DNA of 64,000 nucleotides from Tubulanus polymorphus. Its lineage: Eukaryota; Nemertea; Palaeonemertea; Tubulaniformes; Tubulanidae. Every line of letters begins with the position of its first letter. The first letter of the stretch is position 1. The position numbers and the translations under genes are program-made. The stretch is from contig NC_134031.1 in assembly GCF_964204645.1 (NCBI RefSeq), positions 12,750,501 to 12,814,500 of the forward strand, in the 5' to 3' direction. Below, one piece after another: positions 46,644 to 56,723 of this stretch. The notes under the pieces were generated by a model that saw only the letters and a program-made list of their open reading frames with translations, was not told where the DNA came from and made no database searches.

Positions 46644-47258
46644 AGGGAGAACTGCAGTCAAAAAATTATAATTGGCCATTCATTTCTACACTTGTTGTTG
46701 TTAAGCATAATGCTAGTTGAAATTTCCAATTCTTCCTATACAACAATTTTAATACTGTTATCAGCAGAATTTACGGCAGATGAGAGCCGCCATATTTGAA
46801 TTCCAAAGTGAGGCATGTAAACATTGATGACGTATTCCGGCCCATCACACACTCCAGTGTGTACACAAATAGATACACTCAATCGAATATCTCAGTTGAA
46901 AATTGCGATTAAAATACTACTGCTTGGCTGCCAGTGGGGTCTTTACTTTTATATATCCACTTACTGTGTGAAAAACATATCCAAATAATTGCCGATGTGG
47001 CATTATGCTGCAGTGTAGAACTATTATTGGCGAAAACACTTTGAATAGCAGCAGTAACACGTATCGCAGTGGGACTAAATACGTCACAGCCAAGAGAATA
47101 GCGTCTGCTACGTGGAGAAAATGGCGGAGGCCAGGCACTCTACAAAACCCTCTTTTTGGATAAAGTATTGGATGAAATGTTTTTCTGCTGTTTTGAAAAT
47201 GTATTTATAAAGGTTTCTAACACATATAGATACAAACAATTTTCACTGCAGTTCCCCT
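46644..47258. mobile_element. TTAA-flanked MITE
   Basis: TIRs AGGGAGAACTGCAGTCAAAA and TTTTCACTGCAGTTCCCCT (near-perfect inverse) are flanked by TTAA on both sides (46640-46643 and 47259-47262). TTAA targets are used by piggyBac and Kolobok elements; the AGGGGAACTGCAGT end fits either. It is 615 bp and non-coding. It interrupts the end of the Polinton gene at 47264-47668. Confidence 0.8.
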
Positions 47259-47263
47259 TTAAG

Positions 47264-47668
47264 TCATTTTCTAATTCTAATATTTGTTTTTCCAAATAAA
47301 ATTTTAATTTCATATTTCTTCTGTTCATTACTTGAGGTATAATAATCTGATATTGTAGGTTTATAAAGATGCAATTTTTCTTTATTTGTTACTGCGTTAT
47401 ATAAACTCATAGCATCATCGACTGATTGAAAATCTTGGTGTGAAAATTTCTGATTATATAATTCTTTATTAATATAATTCATATAATTTTGTCTTTTTGC
47501 TCTATATTCTTCTGCTGCTTTATTATATTTTTCTAATGCTAAGTTATGTCTTTTTTGTTCTGTTAATGAACCACTTTTATCAATATACTTAAATAAATAA
47601 CCACCACCTGTAAATGCTAACGCGTTAAAAATCGCCGATCCTATAGTAGTTATAATTGCAGATGCCAT
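47264..47668 (-). pseudogene. Polinton protein with N-terminal hydrophobic segment, 3' end cut
   Basis: The start is MASAIITTIGSAIFNALAFT (ATAAATGG context) with a Gly/Ala-rich hydrophobic N-terminus. A charged helical region follows (LALEKYNKAAEEYRAKRQNY). The frame shifts near 47330, and the alternative frame (LEKQILELENDLK) runs into the MITE. Such proteins in Polintons are thought to be virion-associated or membrane-active; that role is inference. Confidence 0.6.
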
Positions 47669-47744
47669 TTATGAAGTAAAACCATTATGCGTCAATAAGG
47701 AGGAATATATTTTTGTTTTTCTAAATAATCAATTGTTAAATTAG

Positions 47745-50700
47745 ATTTTTATGGGACTGTTTGTAGCAGTTCCTTGCAGCTCCTCAATAAATCAAGTTTT
47801 CCTCCAACTACCTCAAGAGTTGATGTTGGATAATTGGCATGGAATATTGTGAAGCTGTTGTGAACACTGTGAAATATGATTTTCACTGGATATATGCTTG
47901 TAACTGTGGTATTTGTTAATTTAAAAATACTGTTCATAAATTCAACATGGAATTGTGTGTATTGTGTACCCAGTGACGTTGACATTGACACGCATAGTGC
48001 AGACATGCCTGAATACTCTGCAGTGGCATTGAGGTCATATAGATCTTTTGAAACTGGAATTAACAAGGATCTTCAACAGATCCTTAAATTATTTGGTTTA
48101 CACAGAACTGTTCGACCAACCAGGCGCGGTAAACGAGCAGGCAGGCACGTGACTAAATGGACTCACTTGAAGGATCATTTAACCCTTGGTCTGTTAAATC
48201 CAAGGTCAGTGCGACAAAGAGGACATAATAACTGACATTATATTGGATTATCACATTGATATTCTCTGCATAACTGAGTCGTGGCTGACTCTCAGTGTCA
48301 AGGATGATTTCTATATTAAAGCCCTTACTTTGTCTGGATATAGACTATTCCATGCTCCTCGAGAGGGGCGTCTTGGGGGTGGAGTCATGCTCATTTTCAA
48401 AGAGACAATCAAATCCAGAGGACAACTAGTAGTTCATAATTATGCCAGCTTTGAAACCCTGCAACACGAACTATTTATTGACAATCATTGGAGTAAGATT
48501 ATTTTCATTCATCGCCCAACTCCTTCAAAGGAGAACAAACTCACAACCAGTCAATTCTTTAAGGAGTTCTCATGTTATCTCCAGGACACTGTGTTGTGTA
48601 CAAACTCTAAATTTATATTAGTTGGTGACCTGAACTTCCATCTCGATGATGTTACTGACTCCAACAAAAAGAAATTCAATGAACTTCTTGATGTTTCAAA
48701 TCTTCATCAGTTTGTTACTGAGCCCACTCATCAGGCTGGCCATATTTTGGATGTTGTGATTACTCGGAAGGAGACTGACCTTGTCCATAGCGTTGATGTG
48801 AAGGAAATGATTTCCGACCACCATTTTATAGTTTGTGATTTGAAACCTGCCAAACCTTGTCCAAAGCGTATCAAGGTTGCAACCAGGAAGTTACGAGACA
48901 TAAACAGTAAGAGTTGATCAGCACCTCCAATCCTTTCATGTTTCTGATCCGCAAAAAGCAGCTGAGAACTATACATCTACAATGGGGGTGCTTCTGGATA
49001 AGCATGCACCTGTCAAGTGCAAAACTGTCATTATTCGGGCATCAAATCCCTGGTTCACTGATGATCTGTATGCATCCAAGCGTAGTAGGCGCAGAGCTGA
49101 ATTGAAATGGCGTCGGACAAAGCTTGTTGTTCACAAGTAGATTTTCCTTGAAGAGAGGCGTTCGTACAATACTAAACTAAGTTGTGCCAAAGCAAACTAC
49201 TTAAGTAACGAAATCGAAGTTGCTTCCGGAAATCAGAAAGAGCTGCAGAGGATTTATTCTGAGATCCTTCACTCAAAAAGCAAGACAGTCTTACCTGATC
49301 ACACTGATTCTTTGCAGTTGGCAGAACTTTTCATGAATTTCTTCAACGATAAAATCGAGAATATCCGATTTAATCTGCCCGTTTCTTCCGGAATCTATCA
49401 TCGTGGTGACAGGTCAAATTGTGCTTGTAATCTTTCAACATTTGAATTGGCAGGAGAAAGCGAGGTTGCCAAATTAATAAAGGAGGCACCTAGTAAATCA
49501 TGTTCATTGGACCCGCTACCGACCTGGCTACTCAAACAGTTATCTGAAAGACTTGTTCCAGTTATAACACATATTATCAACGTCTCTCTTGAAACTGGCA
49601 CTGTGCCTGATTTGTTTAAGGGGGCTGTGGTGATTCCATTAATCAAAAAGCCATCTCTGGATTGTAACATTTTTGCGAACTACCGCCCAATAAGCAATCT
49701 CCCCTTTGTATCAAAAGTGTTGGAGCGTGTTGTTGCCAACAGGTTAAGGACTTACATGGCTGATGATAACTTGCAGGATATTCCCCAGTCTGCATACAAG
49801 CCAAAACATAGTACGGAAACAGCGCTCATTAAGGTTCAGGATGATATTCGTTGTATGGTTGATAGTGGTGGTGTTACAATACTCGTCTTACTTGACTTGA
49901 GCGCTGCATTCGATATGGTCGATCATGAGGTACTCTTATCGCACTTGAGGAATTACCTTGGTGTAAGCGGTCTTGCACTTGAGTGGTTTAGATCATACCT
50001 GACTGAGCGGTGTCAGAGTGTTGTTGTAAATGATGTTCACTCGTCATCAGTGAAGTTGAAGTATGGCATGCCTCAGGGGTCCGTGTTAGGGCCTCTGTTA
50101 TTTCTAGTGTATATTCTGCCTCTTGGTGAGCTTATAAATTCACATGATATGCGCCGCAATGGATTTGCTGACGATAATCAGGTGTACAGATTTATTACCT
50201 CTTTTTGTGATTCAGTGTCGAATCAGCTGCAGTTCTCCAAAGTTGAATCATACCTAGTGGCCATAAATTCGTGGTACAGTGAGAATTTCCTGAAGGCCAA
50301 CCCAACAAAAACAGAGATTCTCATCATAGGTATACCAGACAGGATACGTGCTATTAGCATTAAATCTTTGAATGTTGCCGGTGTCGAAGTGCCAGTCTCT
50401 GCTCACCCAGTTCGTAATCTCGGTGTGCTGTTTGACCCACAACTTAGCATGAAGCCTCATGTTGATTATGTTCTCAAAACAGGTTACTTCCATTTACACC
50501 ACATTGCCAGCCAGCTTAGTACTGAAGCAACTAAATCTCTTGTGCAGGCCATAGTCCTATCTCGCATCGACTATTGCAACAGTTTGTTAATTCGATTATC
50601 TGCAGACTTAACGCATAAACTCCAAGTTCTCCAGAATTCAACTGCACGTTTGGTATCCAGGTCACACAAATTCGACCATATCACTCCAGTTCCTTAAGAC

Positions 50701-51080
50701 CTACACTGGCTACCTGTTTCTGCAAGAATCCAGTATAAAGTTGCCCTGTTAACGTGCAAGGCATTGAATAACCTGGCTCCCATATACTATCCGGATTATT
50801 ACAAGTCTATGTACCTGTCAGACTTCTACGTTCTGCCAATCATGAGAGACTGGTTGTTCCTATTTTCCGCTTGTCTTCTTACGGTGGCAGAACATTTTCC
50901 ACATATGCTCCCAGACTGTGGAATAACCTTCTTGCGGACATACCTGACCCCATGTCTTTGTCTTGTGAATGATCCAAGCGAATACTCAAAACCGTTCTAT
51001 TCCGTGCCAGCTACTTATAGTTTCTAGAGGAGCGCATTTGAACTTATATTCTTAAGGAGCCTTGCGCTATATAAATGACA

Positions 51081-51133
<53 letters not shown>
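47745..51133 (+). mobile_element. CR1/L2-like LINE, 5'-truncated
   Basis: A non-LTR retrotransposon encoding an APE-type endonuclease and reverse transcriptase. The 3' end is typical for CR1/L2-like elements: GCGCTATATAAATGAC followed by an (ATT)n tail at 51086-51133. It is inserted in a short Polinton ORF whose halves lie on each side (after 51134 and before 47745). ORF1 is missing and the 5' end is truncated. Confidence 0.88.
48110..51030 (+). pseudogene. LINE ORF2: APE endonuclease plus reverse transcriptase
   Basis: The endonuclease domain starts near 48180 (LTLGLLNPRSV) and runs to 48917, with ILCITESWL, ILVGDLNFHLDD and MISDHHFIVCDLK. The reverse transcriptase (49312-50697) has PISNLPFVSKVLERVVANRL, LLDLSAAFDMVDHEVLLSHL, MPQGSVLGPLLFLVYILPLG and FADDNQVY, which keeps the two catalytic aspartates. 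The C-terminal end continues with broken frames to about 51030 (RRTFSTYAP-like region). Frameshifts at about 48230 and 48915-49310 and stops such as TAG at about 49138 and TAA at 50696 make it inactive. Confidence 0.88.
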
Positions 51134-51135
<2 letters not shown>

Positions 51136-51240
51136 ATTTTCTATTTTAAATACTTTTTTTAATATCATTGTATATTGAACAGTTCCAACTGATAATAATG
51201 CTCCATTATATAATCCATTTATTATCCACTTTTGATCCAT
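51134..51240 (-). pseudogene. Polinton hydrophobic mini-protein, 5' part, cut by LINE
   Basis: MDQKWIINGLYNGALLSVGT continues to about 51134, where the LINE is inserted. The downstream part (TIDYLEKQKYIPPY then TGA) is at about 47690-47744. Its hydrophobic N-terminal helix after QKW resembles the 57-residue protein at 33389-33562. Confidence 0.5.
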
Positions 51241-51363
51241 TTATTTATCATAAAAATCACTGTCTTCAAAATATTTAGTTATCTTAGTTATTATTAATTC
51301 AACATTTATAATATTATTAGTTTCATTTTTATATATTTCTGTTATAATTTTTTTAATAATCAT
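51241..51363 (-). CDS. 40-residue Polinton mini-ORF
   Basis: MIIKKIITEIYKNETNNIIN..., ending FYDK. Its TAA abuts the next ATG (51240) as TAAATG, and its start overlaps the preceding mini-ORF. The tight stop-start spacing suggests a real cistron, but the AT-rich sequence makes chance ORFs common. Confidence 0.35.
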   Translation of the reverse strand: MIIKKIITEIYKNETNNIINVELIITKITKYFEDSDFYDK

Positions 51364-51548
51364 CAATAATAAAATCTTTATCTAATTCATAAAATCTTAA
51401 AGAATTTAGAATTAATCCAGTAATCGTTTCTACATTATAAGTTTCTTTATTGTTGTTAATAATATTGTTGTTCATAATCAAATGTTGTTTCATTAAAAAA
51501 CGTAGTATTTTTAAGATGTGCTAATACATCATTAATACCGAATTTCAT
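51353..51548 (-). CDS. Two overlapping Polinton mini-ORFs
   Basis: MKFGINDVLAHLKNTTFFNE (51548-51456, 30 codons) overlaps MNNNIINNNKETYNVETITG (51475-51353, 40 codons). The second in turn overlaps the ORF starting at 51363. The chain of short overlapping frames is collinear with the minus-strand gene block. No family is recognised. One longer ancestral ORF broken by frameshifts is an alternative. Confidence 0.35.
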
Positions 51549-51604
51549 TTCTTACTCACGTTTCAAATCAAACCCAAAACATATACTCGGTCCTCCTGTT
51601 TTAT

Positions 51605-52183
51605 TAGGCCAGCCGTAGGCTGAGCCTATTACTATACAAATGGAGCGAATTTAAATGACATGGTTTCCAGAGCAAAGGCTCTTTTACTGTGCAACTGAGC
51701 ATATATTCATACAAATCATTCATTAAAGCATCATCCATTCTGCAAATTCCGGGGAAAATAGGTTTTTATATAAATCGGATAGATGAACTTGATATGCTAA
51801 TTAGCCATGTGCTCAGACTTCAAATTCAATCAAATTTTATTACGCAAAAAATATCAAATTCAATCCAATTTTACTTTTTTGAACAAATAAAAACATCAAA
51901 TCCAATTCAATTTTGTTTTATTGAGCAAATTTCAGAAAATTCAATTCTATTCCGCATTAAAATCAATGAGACCAAGGGAAAAGATTTATCTGAGGTATTT
52001 GTTCCTGCCAGATCCAGTCGCTGTCTGTGCTACTTTTGTATTCTATGATTGTATTGTGTAAATATTTAGGTATTGACTCTCAGCTGGGAGTGTATTTTGA
52101 CAAATTTAACCCACAGAATGCATCATCATTTGCCATTTTATGAAAAGCTGACAGGCTGGCCATAGTGCCCCTTGGGGTTCTTG
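51605..52183 (+). mobile_element. HINE2 copy with both ends
   Basis: The 5' end is AGGCCAGCCGTAGGCTGAGC. The 3' end is AGGCTGGCC-ATAGTGCCCCTTGGGGTTCTTG followed by TT. GGCCAGCC (5') and GGCTGGCC (3') are asymmetric inverted repeats, and CCCCTTGGGG is the 3' hairpin. The 579-bp body is non-coding. It interrupts the penton-like gene of the Polinton. Confidence 0.85.
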
Positions 52184-52918
52184 TTCACATTTATATAACA
52201 AAAAAATTACTCTACATCTTATAACTAACTCATAAATCACAGGAAAATTATTTAAATCAATTAAATAACCATTATGATTTCTTACTTCTAATTTAAATTA
52301 TCAAATTGTGAAATACAAGGTTTAAAATCACATTCAGCTAAATAATAATTTATTTATGTTCCAAATTGTTTCACATTTTTTAATGGTAAAATATTTAAAA
52401 TTCTAGAATTACAAGTTATATCTTTATTTGCTTCAAATGTTTTTGTAGGATCAATTAGATTGCAATAAATATAAAAATGGGTAAAATGTATTTTATATGT
52501 GTAAGTATCAATATGTGAATGAGCTTTATCTGGAAGAATTCCAGTTTAGCTAAAGGTTTTCTTACCAAAAATCTACGTTTTTCATTATCTACTTCTATTC
52601 TTCTTTTATTCGAACTATCACTTTTAATAAATTTAATTTTAAACTCACTAGATGCGTCCATTTTTAAACCAACTCTTTTATTAAATTCTTGCGCTAATGA
52701 TTCTAAATTATATAATCCAGGCTTGAAATTTTTAAAGCTAAATGATCAAGACTTTTATTCGATATATTATGAAAAGAATTACATAAACTTATATTTACTA
52801 ATTTTAAATCAACACAATCTTTGAATTCTCTATCTAATTGCACTAGTAAATTATGAGATTTATGATTTGTAAGTTTTCTAGAATCAACATATATTCTATA
52901 TTCTTTTAATTCAACCAT
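52184..52918 (-). pseudogene. Polinton penton-like minor capsid protein, frameshifted
   Basis: The start MVELKEYRIYVDSRKLTNHK is typical of Polinton/adintovirus minor capsid (single jelly-roll, penton-type) proteins, which form capsid vertices. A one-base shift at about 52710 leads to ESLAQEFNKRVGLKMD. Another at about 52540 leads to the conserved-looking HFTHFYIYCNLIDPT and NSRILNILPLKNVKQFG segment. The C-terminal part (RNHNGYLIDLNNFPVI) runs into the HINE2 at 52183. It is non-functional. The family call rests on overall pattern, not on a catalytic motif. Confidence 0.7.
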
Positions 52919-53098
52919 TTAATTTATTGATTTTTACAATCGAATAGAAATAATAATTCACTGTTTCATCTTAACTTTTATTTTTCAAAAAGAGCAAAAA
53001 TCGAAAAAAAATATTTACAAAATTTATTCTAATTCAATATCTATGTTGGAGCAATATATGATTTATTTCGGGTACTTGATATTAAGTTATATTTTTTT

Positions 53099-54335
53099 TA
53101 GCCCACTTGGGACTTTAGTCCCAGCGGGCTATTGCGTTCACTTTTCGTCCGTCGTCCGTCCGTAGACGGAATCCCGTTATTTTGGGAAGTTTTGAAGATG
53201 TTTCAATGTAATGTCTTGATATTTGGGTTACACATGTATCTACCCTAGACACATCTTCAGCCAAAAAACTGGCCCTGTCAGAATCAAGATGGCCGACTGG
53301 CAGCCATTGTTGTTCGCAAAAATCAGCACTTTTTACAAATTTTTGAACTTTTTGAGGGAAATTTTGAAGACGCTTAGATCAATTGCCTTGATGTTTCGTA
53401 AGTATTTGATTCCCCCAAGGGCCCATCAGCTTAAGAAACATTATGTTGATCGGACTCAAGATGGCCGTCATATGACCTTTTTAGTGCCCAAAAATGTCAA
53501 TTTTGGCCCGAATTCTGAGTTCTGTAGCGTCCTACTGGTTTTCCATTTCTTATTGCAATTTGTGATGGATATTCTTTGGAAAGGGATCTTTTATACCTTA
53601 GACAGGTATTTTTGATCAGCCAATTATGACACAATTGGCGGCCATTTTGGTGTCATCAGTACTGATTCGTAGGTGGGAGAAAGTTTTTCCACATTATATT
53701 GATACCTAAGCATATTGTGTTACCACAATCGATTGGAAAGTTGTAGCTCACAATGTGTTCTATGATTGTGGTGAGTTTCAAGGTCATTGGTTTTTGTATA
53801 TGGCCACCAGGGGTCGTTGAATAATACAATAACTTAGTATTCCTATGCATATTTTGTTACCACAATCACATGCAAAGTTGTAGGTCAAGACATCATCTAT
53901 GATTGAGGTGAGTTTTAAGGACATAAGTTACTCTATATGGACACCGGGGTGTGTTGAATAGTAAAAGAACTTAGTATTTCCTTATTAGATTGGTACCAAG
54001 GCATATTTTGTTACCATGATCAATTGCAAAGTTGTAGTTCATGACATGTTCTATGATTGTGGTGAGTTTCAAGGTCATTGGGTTTTGCATATGGTCTCCA
54101 GGAGGCGTTGAATAGTATTAACTTAGCATTTCCTTAATTAATAAGTAACGAGGCATATTTTGTTATCACAGTCAATAACAAAATCGTAGCTGCTGACATG
54201 TTCTATGATTTTGGTGAGTTTCAAGGTCATTGGTTTTTGTATATGGTCTCCAGGGGGCGTTGAATATTGAAATTGTTAGATTGTTGAGCACTTGAAACCA
54301 CTTGCTAAGTGGGCATGGTGTCCCTGGACCCCTAG
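53099..54335 (+). mobile_element. HINE1 copy, full length
   Basis: The 5' hairpin AGCCCACTTGGGACTTTAGT with CCCAGCGGGC is intact. It has a GTCC tract (53144-53164), the conserved body, about four ~150-bp units and 3' end TGCTAAGTGGGC-ATGGTGTCCCTGGACCCCTAG followed by TTTT. It separates the penton-like gene from the small gene at 54360. Confidence 0.92.
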
Positions 54336-54507
54336 TTTTCTTTTTTCAATTATTTCATATTATTCAGGTTCAATAAATTCTATTAAATGGCAACCATCAT
54401 CTTTTCCATTATATTTCAAATAAACATTATTATTACTTAAATCAACAAATTCTTCATCCGATAATTGAATATTTCTTTCAGGCAATATAGTTCTACATTT
54501 AATTTTT

Positions 54508-56072
54508 AGCATTGGTTGACGTCTATGACGTCATGCCAATGCTAGTAAAATGGATCGAAAATAGTAGTACGAAAAAATAGCGCCGACTCTTCTCATTTTC
54601 ATAGTAACTTCAAATTGTCACTCCGTTCACGTAAAACATTAGAAACGGCTGAAAATGACTAAAAAAAATGTTTCAATTATTCCCCACAACATAGCGTCGC
54701 CAGATTTCTGATTTAATGGTCCAAAAAGTTTTTCGATCGCATTTTTCTCGTTCATTATCTGGTAGATGAGAGCGGGTTAAACAATCCCGTAGCGATATGT
54801 CCGCATTGACATTGGCAGTAAAGAATGGGGAACAGCCTCTTCTGAATAGAAAAACATAAAATTATGTAGCTCCAGTTTATAAATATCACAGTGTTTGGAT
54901 ATCACTGTTATTCCAACTATCAGTATCCATGGGATTATTTGGGATTAATTCTCAGTGTCAGAATACGTATTTCTAGAGCAGTGGAACAACAGCCTACCCG
55001 TATGTGATCGTGCGGGAACGCCTTTACTAAAGTTAAGACGATTTCATGATGACACGAAACATCAAATGGTAAACGGTAGGCTACCACCATGATACGATAT
55101 CACCAATAAAGATAGATCATTTTATTCAATTTTACCAGAGTTGTTTATTGGAGGAAAATATCATTGTTAAGTACGCCGCACTCATAAGGCGGTAGCACCC
55201 TCTTACGCACTCGGCAGAGATTCGCTTTGTAGTGCGCGCCGGGAAAAAATGCCTTTTATTATCTTCTCCATGCGTTAAACAACAGTGATTGTTTTTACGC
55301 GTTGTTTGTCGTAAATTGCAATATTGCGATGGTTATTTGCCGCTGCTGTAGTTTTTTGGAATTGAATCGAGTGGCCTCGGTAGCTCAGTGAGATAAGGCG
55401 TGATGCTGTTGAATCCACTATCATTGCTTCGAGTCCTGCTGGCTGCGAACAGTGTGCGGGCAACACTTCAAAGGCCATACCGTCGTGAGGTTAAATGAAC
55501 AATCCAATAGGAATAGTCTTGGTAAACCAAGATCCAAACGACGTACGTAAAGCCAAACAAACAAAAAGACAAACAAACAATCATCAGCCGGCCTCAGTGA
55601 CACCAACGCCGGCATCGCTCTCTGCGACGTTTTGCATGCGTACATGCATCAGAGCTTGGAGCTCTAAGATCAGAGGGTCTTGCAATTGCATTCCGAAAAA
55701 TTGTTCTGTTTTTGTTTTCATTATTCAGTGGGGCCTAACAGTTTATGCGTAAAAATGGGTTTTTGTATCCAAATCTTGATTGATATAAATATCTTGGCTG
55801 GGACATGATGGAAAACATCAGAATAAACTAGTTTCATCTTTTTAACAGAATCGCATTAATGAGTTTTAACAGTACAAATAGCCTTGGCTAAATCGTTCGG
55901 CAGAAAATATATTCATTTTCAGGAATAAAATCGTACTAGACAAATAGACCTTTAAGTCTCTGGTCCTCCCAATCAACATCGTCTTAGAAGATTTGCCGGC
56001 AGATGTAAAACATTATAACCACTTAATACCACAGTATAATCTACCAATGCTTCAAGGCCCATGGGCCTCTTG
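54508..56072 (+). mobile_element. HINE3: third Helentron-like non-autonomous family
   Basis: The 5' end AGCATTGGTTGACGTC is followed by a hairpin arm GACGTCATGCCAATGCT. The 3' end is CCAATGCT-TCAAGGCCCATGGGCCTCTTG followed by TTT. AGCATTGG and CCAATGCT are inverted, placed at the 5' tip and about 30 bp in from the 3' tip; GGCCCATGGGCC is the 3' hairpin. The insertion is between T residues of the Polinton small gene. The 1.57-kb body is non-coding and includes a tRNA-type SINE. Confidence 0.7.
55373..55582 (+). mobile_element. tRNA-derived SINE candidate inside HINE3
   Basis: A tRNA-like head has an A box (GGTAGCTCAGTGAGATAAGG, from 55379) and a B box (GCTTCGAGTCC, 55426-55436) about 45 bp apart, followed by an unrelated body and a CAAA/ACAAAC-rich tail at about 55552-55582. 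No clean cloverleaf with paired acceptor stem was found, so a functional tRNA is unlikely. Confidence 0.5.
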
Positions 56073-56177
56073 TTTAAATGTAAATTCCAATTTTTCAGGC
56101 GCGAATCTTGTATTTAATTTATCTAATTTCTTTGAGAATATTTCATTGCTTTTTACTTTGGTTTGTTTGCTCTCCAT

Positions 56178-56354
56178 TTATATAGGAAGAATTTACCAAA
56201 TGTATTTTACCTACCCTACCTCATTTCTACCTAATGTATTTTACCTACCTTACCTCATGCCTACCTAAATATGTTTTAATCAAATTAGATTTATTAAATT
56301 CAATACAACATTTACAATTTCTTGATATTTTATAGATTGAATTTTAAAACAAAT
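56178..56354 (-). promoter_or_regulatory. Polinton upstream region with GGTAGGTAAAATACATT repeats
   Basis: On the minus strand, GGTAGGTAAAATACATT occurs twice with GGTAGAAATGAGGTAGG between, directly upstream of TTCCTATATAAATGG at the start of the MESK gene. The adjacent gene at 56723 has the same CTATATAAATGG at its start. A promoter role is inferred. Confidence 0.4.
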
Positions 56355-56723
56355 TTATGGTAATAACTGCTTACATTGATCACAATATTTATCATCATTT
56401 TCATTTTCATTTTCTTCATCTAAACTCTTTAAATATTCTCTATATTGTTTTATCCTTTCTCTAGATTGTTTTTGCATTGCACTCGTACACATTTTGCATT
56501 TATATACTAAACCATCAATTGTTCCTTTTCTTTTATGAAATTCCGAATAATTTTTAAATTCGCCACAACCTAGACATCTTTTCATATCAAATATTTCATC
56601 TGTACATAGTTTACACTTAATATTTATATCTCTAACCTTAGTATAAAAGTCATCAATTATCTTTACTCTTCTACAAAAATGGCAAAATCTATCGCGATTT
56701 TCAAGTGTATTATAATCTCCCAT
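56355..56723 (-). CDS. Polinton cysteine-rich zinc-ribbon protein
   Basis: A 122-residue intact protein with four Cys pairs: CHFC, CKLC, CLGC/CKMC and CDQC. They are arranged as repeated zinc ribbons with an FYTK/FHKRKGTIDGLVYKCKMC pattern like the N-terminal region of the nuclease at 35083-35736. Its basic, helical C-terminal part reads KQSRERIKQYREYLKSLDEE. It lacks a visible HNH core, so it may be a truncated or regulatory relative of the nuclease. The start context is CTATATAAATGG. It is the most upstream recognised Polinton gene. Confidence 0.65.
   Translation of the reverse strand: MGDYNTLENRDRFCHFCRRVKIIDDFYTKVRDINIKCKLCTDEIFDMKRCLGCGEFKNYSEFHKRKGTIDGLVYKCKMCTSAMQKQSRERIKQYREYLKSLDEENENENDDKYCDQCKQLLP

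Larger units (their letters stand above)
54360..56177 (-). pseudogene. Small Polinton gene split by HINE3
   Basis: The 5' part starts MESKQTKVKSNEIFSKKLDK at 56177 (context CTATATAAATGG) and runs to the HINE3 border at about 56073. The 3' part resumes at about 54507 and ends GCHLIEFIEPE with TAA at 54360-54362. The reading frame is open on both sides of the insert, so the insertion is the main lesion. The protein is short (about 80-85 codons without the insert). The function is unknown. Confidence 0.65.
30816..56723 (-). mobile_element. Polinton/Maverick-like element, fragmented by later insertions
   Basis: The gene set is PolB, integrase with chromodomain, packaging-type ATPase, penton-like minor capsid, HNH-type nuclease and C2H2 protein. 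It defines a Polinton/Maverick (adintovirus-related) element. All but the leftmost ORF lie on the minus strand, and coding DNA is AT-rich against a more balanced host background. Roughly half of the span is inserted DNA. Neither a major capsid protein nor an Ulp1-like protease was seen. Terminal inverted repeats could not be identified. Because one small ORF occurs twice (33569-33964 and 44222-44490), this may be two elements or one with an internal duplication. It sits inside a 30.7-kb AGXT intron, opposite to the host gene. Confidence 0.85.

Noticed and set aside
48731-50493. Minus-strand open stretches opposite the LINE
   Set aside because: They are shadows of the endonuclease and reverse transcriptase on the plus strand.
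53223-53615. 130-codon ORF as a protein gene
   Set aside because: It is within HINE1 and includes the non-coding body shared by all copies; frames are not preserved among copies.
55373-55447. Functional tRNA gene
   Set aside because: A and B boxes are good, but no clean seven-bp acceptor stem or anticodon loop could be formed, and a tailed body follows; SINE is the better call.
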